Positions 61,425-64,000 of a stretch of DNA of 64,000 nucleotides are shown here, in pieces (the first letter of the stretch is position 1; the number at the start of each line of letters is the position of its first letter). Position numbers and translations under genes: made by a program. The DNA lies in contig NC_053046.1 of NCBI RefSeq assembly GCF_003473485.1, positions 34,735,332 to 34,799,331 of the forward strand. Direction: 5' to 3'. Below the pieces are notes generated by a model. It did no database searches and had not been told where the DNA came from. It saw only the letters and a list, made by a program, of their open reading frames with translations. This DNA is from Medicago truncatula. Taxonomy: Eukaryota; Streptophyta; Magnoliopsida; Fabales; Fabaceae.

Positions 61425-62885
61425 TTTTTTTTTTTTTTTTTTTTTTTTTTTCCGGCAAAGGCAAACTAATTCATTTCATTCATAAACAAAGAGTACAAAG
61501 AAGATGGTAAATAATTGAAAATGTAGGGACTAGAATGAGATAAAAATGCTCTAGTTATACTATGAGTAGCTCTATTTGCTTGCCTCTTAATAAGCAGCAC
61601 CTTAAAGCCGGAATTTGTAATCAAAAGATTCCTACATTGAGTAACAAGATCACCAAACTCATTGTGGTGGATAATGATAGAGAGGATGGCTTTAGTTAGG
61701 ATCTTACTGTCAGTTTCATAGTACACATGATGGAATCCAGAGGAGATTGATAATTTCATAACGTCAAGTAAAGCAATTGTGCCTCGGCTTCTAGAAGAGA
61801 TAAAGATGAATGAATGATGGAAGATTTACCCATAAGGAGTTCGCCTCAAGAGTTTCGATAACATATGCCATATCCTGCTATTTTGTTGTTTTGAAAAATC
61901 GTGGCATCCGCGTTACATTTAATCGTGCCCCCACGAGGTTTAACCCAAGAGATATGATGATCCGGGTTTAGTGGCTAAGTTTTTGCTCTTTGCATGCAAT
62001 TCCATTCATGAAGAGTGTCATTTGCTCGAGAGATGGTGATTGTGGTTTCTGTCTCCGTGGAATCCCATAATTTGATGTTGCGACTTTTCCAAAGGCTCCA
62101 CAAGAGCATGCCGGCTGTTTGTTGTTGTTGAGAGGATAATCTGTGCGTAAAGTCAAACAACAATGTAGTAAAGTTGTTAGCAAGAGGGAGAAGCTCACTT
62201 AACACATCATATAAGCCAATATTCTTCCAACAATCCATGGCTTTTGCACAAACAAAGAAGAGATTAATGTGGGATTCCGCAAAAGTTTCACACATAACGC
62301 ATGATTCCTCGCACTGAATTCCTCTTACATTAAGATTGACACGGGTGGGCAAGAAATGATGAGCTAAATGCCACATAAAGGCTCGAACACGGTGAGGAAT
62401 ATCGAGAGTCCAGATATTCATCCAAAGAGAATTATTGTGGGCAGAATCATGAGGGTGGAGTAGATCAATACAAATAAGGGTGTTGTTATTTCCATATTCT
62501 GGTGTCAAACAACAGACGGTTATGGAGAGGGATGGAGAGTATAGCAGCATCGTCTTGGGGATTGAAAATGGATGTAACTATCTATTGGTTCCAAGAGAGG
62601 CCTTCCGATTCAGCAAGTAATTCACTGTAAGATCTTCATGAAGAGACGGCATAGGAGTTGAAGGTTTGTGAGAAGAAAGATTACGTATTCATGGCATGGT
62701 ACATAGATTTATTTTCGAGCCATCTCCAATCTTCCATCTATGACCCAAAGTGAGCAAATATTTGAGTACTCCATGGACTCCTCCATGTGTAGCTTGGATT
62801 ATGACCAATCGGTTCGTCCAATAAATCCCATCTAAAAAAGTATTTAGCTTTGAGGACATGAGTAAGTAAGGAGTTCACAAAACCC
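61425..62885 (-). pseudogene. Truncated LINE retrotransposon with poly(A) tail
   Basis: On the minus strand, from high to low coordinates: the end of a reverse transcriptase region (LLTHVLKAKYFF, PSYTWRSPW), then a zf-RVT zinc-binding domain (WMNIWTLDIPHRVRAFMWHL ... RGIQCEESCVMC) in the open stretch 62550-61975, then an RNase H domain (VKPRGGTIKCNADA ... YETDSK ... KRQANRATHS) ending at 61466. A run of 27 T on + strand (61425-61451) is its poly(A) tail. It is inactive: stops interrupt the RT end, a TGA lies in the RNase H part (about 61846-61848) and a frame change falls near 61760. 5' truncation is typical of LINE insertion. Confidence 0.85.
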
Positions 62886-63329
62886 TTATTTATATGAAAA
62901 TGTTGACAATAATTGTACTATTTCCAACATGTCACAGATCTAACAAGTTCATCAACTGCCTGTTTGCTCATGAATATTTTATGGTCACATGTCATTCATA
63001 ACCTTCTTCTCCACCAAGTTGAAATCGACTTCTGCCTCAACTCTTTTAAAAGCTCTTTTATCCCACATATAAACTTTCAACTTTACTAGGGCTTTTTCAG
63101 TGGAACTAAATTGTTGGTTAATTGGGAAACTTCCATAACTATAAGTTAATCTAAAATGAGCCTTTAAACTTGTAGTTTCTCATGATGCAAATGCAAGTAT
63201 TGAATATATAAAGCAACATCCAATTTGAACTTTTAAGGAAAGTATCTTTATCGTATATATAATGAGAGAAATGATTCATTATTTTGTGTGAAGTAGTTTA
63301 CTGGCTAAAATTTATCAGATAAATAAGTG
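62886..63329. other. Non-coding, possibly further LINE-derived DNA
   Basis: No clear protein similarity. It may be diverged 5' LINE sequence or host DNA. Confidence 0.3.
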
Positions 63330-63405
63330 AGGTGTCCATCGTTCAAACCCGACCCCTGCATATTACAATGAGTTGTCTCTACCAATTAAACTATACTCAT
63401 GAGCG
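63330..63405 (-). repeat. Degenerate tRNA-derived SINE-like sequence
   Basis: On the minus strand ATAGTTTAATTGGTAGAGAC stands for the A box and GGGTTTGAACGATGG for the B box, with the same GCAGGGGTCGGG style spacer as the copy at 325-410. It is more decayed. Confidence 0.5.
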
Positions 63406-64000
63406 ACGAAAGAAATGACTGATCTATTCAGACAAAAAAACATGACACATCCTTAAAAAAAATGACATATGTACCACAAGCAAACTTCTAATAAGATTAA
63501 TTAAACTTATGATATTATAATCAAATCCAGTTAATTAATTATTTGGTTTAGAATAGAAATTCAGATCAAATTTGAAAAGTTAAGAGTCCTACTACATTAA
63601 GCAAACTTCTCTAAAAAATAAAGAGAGTACTGCATTAAGCTAACTTAAGAATGATCCCATTTAAAGGTCCGAAACGGTAACAACTCATTCTCACTCTCTA
63701 ATATTCTATATCATATATTCTTAAATCGTAAGTTTTAAAAGCATTTCATTAAGAGGAAAACGCCAGTTCCAATTTAGTCAAAAACACAACAAAAGCAAAA
63801 GAAGCAAAATAATAAAACAATTTTCATGCTTGAAAAGCCCATGAAAATTCCCCCCATTTTTTTTTTCAAAAGCAGTCAATTGAATTAAGAAGATAAATCA
63901 ACCTGAAATTCAAGGAACTGAACCTTGACAAAATGCAAAACAAGCTGGGTTTTCTAGCACCCATATCCCCAACCTAAAATTGAATACACCAAAACAGTTT
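63406..64000. other. Non-coding to the right edge
   Basis: AT-rich. A GCAAACTTCT/GCTAACTTAAG phrase repeats (AAGTACTGCATTAAG types around 63590-63650). The last ~100 bases are less AT-rich and could be the start of a transcribed region, but no frame supports this. Confidence 0.3.

Overview
The window is plant nuclear DNA. It is AT-rich, its genes are intron-rich with GT-AG splice sites, it has dense small transposons, two nuclear-type tRNA genes, and plant-specific gene families (GTD-binding/DUF593 myosin-binding protein, HMGA with linker-histone domain, B3 domain, MFT/PEBP). Repeat styles (a chromovirus-like solo LTR, tRNA-derived SINEs with a conserved A box, CGCTTAAGCG-rich retroelement sequence) suggest a papilionoid legume, probably of the clover/medic group. 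That assignment is inference.

Layout. 1-2.1 kb: retroelement-like sequence with a tRNA-derived SINE and a cluster of CGCTTAAGCG palindromes. About 2.1-16.92 kb: a large Helitron with a clear 3' end (hairpin plus CTAG, followed by T). It carries, all on + strand, a ten-exon RPA70-like gene with one frameshift, an uninterrupted seven-exon Rep/PIF1-helicase transposase (1567 aa as spliced here) whose N-terminus is a second, degenerate RPA OB-fold (DBD-C-like), and a four-exon gene ending in a plant B3-like domain. 17.29-17.50 kb: convergent tRNA-Ser(AGA) and tRNA-Asn(GTT). 20.6-25.7 kb: a 12-exon gene for a probable plastid, senescence-associated AAF-like protein, with a TRIM, a Stowaway-like MITE and a solo-LTR-like sequence in its introns. 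28.8-32.4 kb: a four-exon membrane-anchored myosin-binding (DUF593) protein. 32.4-46.6 kb: a transposon-rich stretch with two long-TIR elements side by side in TA microsatellites, a 2.47-kb solo LTR with a perfect GAAGA duplication, an orphan last exon of an MFT gene, and two MITEs next to or inside a LINE RNase H remnant. 46.6-47.6 kb: a two-exon HMGA-type protein with a linker-histone-like domain and four AT-hooks. 47.6-64 kb: mostly MITEs, duplicated non-coding blocks, a SINE, one small gene-like ORF (58.8 kb) and a truncated minus-strand LINE with its poly(A) tail.

The ordinary host genes are unrelated neighbours with no shared pathway. The functional grouping is the Helitron: Rep/helicase for rolling-circle transposition, RPA-like proteins for single-stranded DNA, and a B3-like DNA-binding protein of unknown role. 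The most interesting observation is that the RPA gene and the N-terminus of the transposase share the same OB-fold and identical intron positions and phases, so the transposase appears to have acquired part of an RPA gene by duplication within the element.
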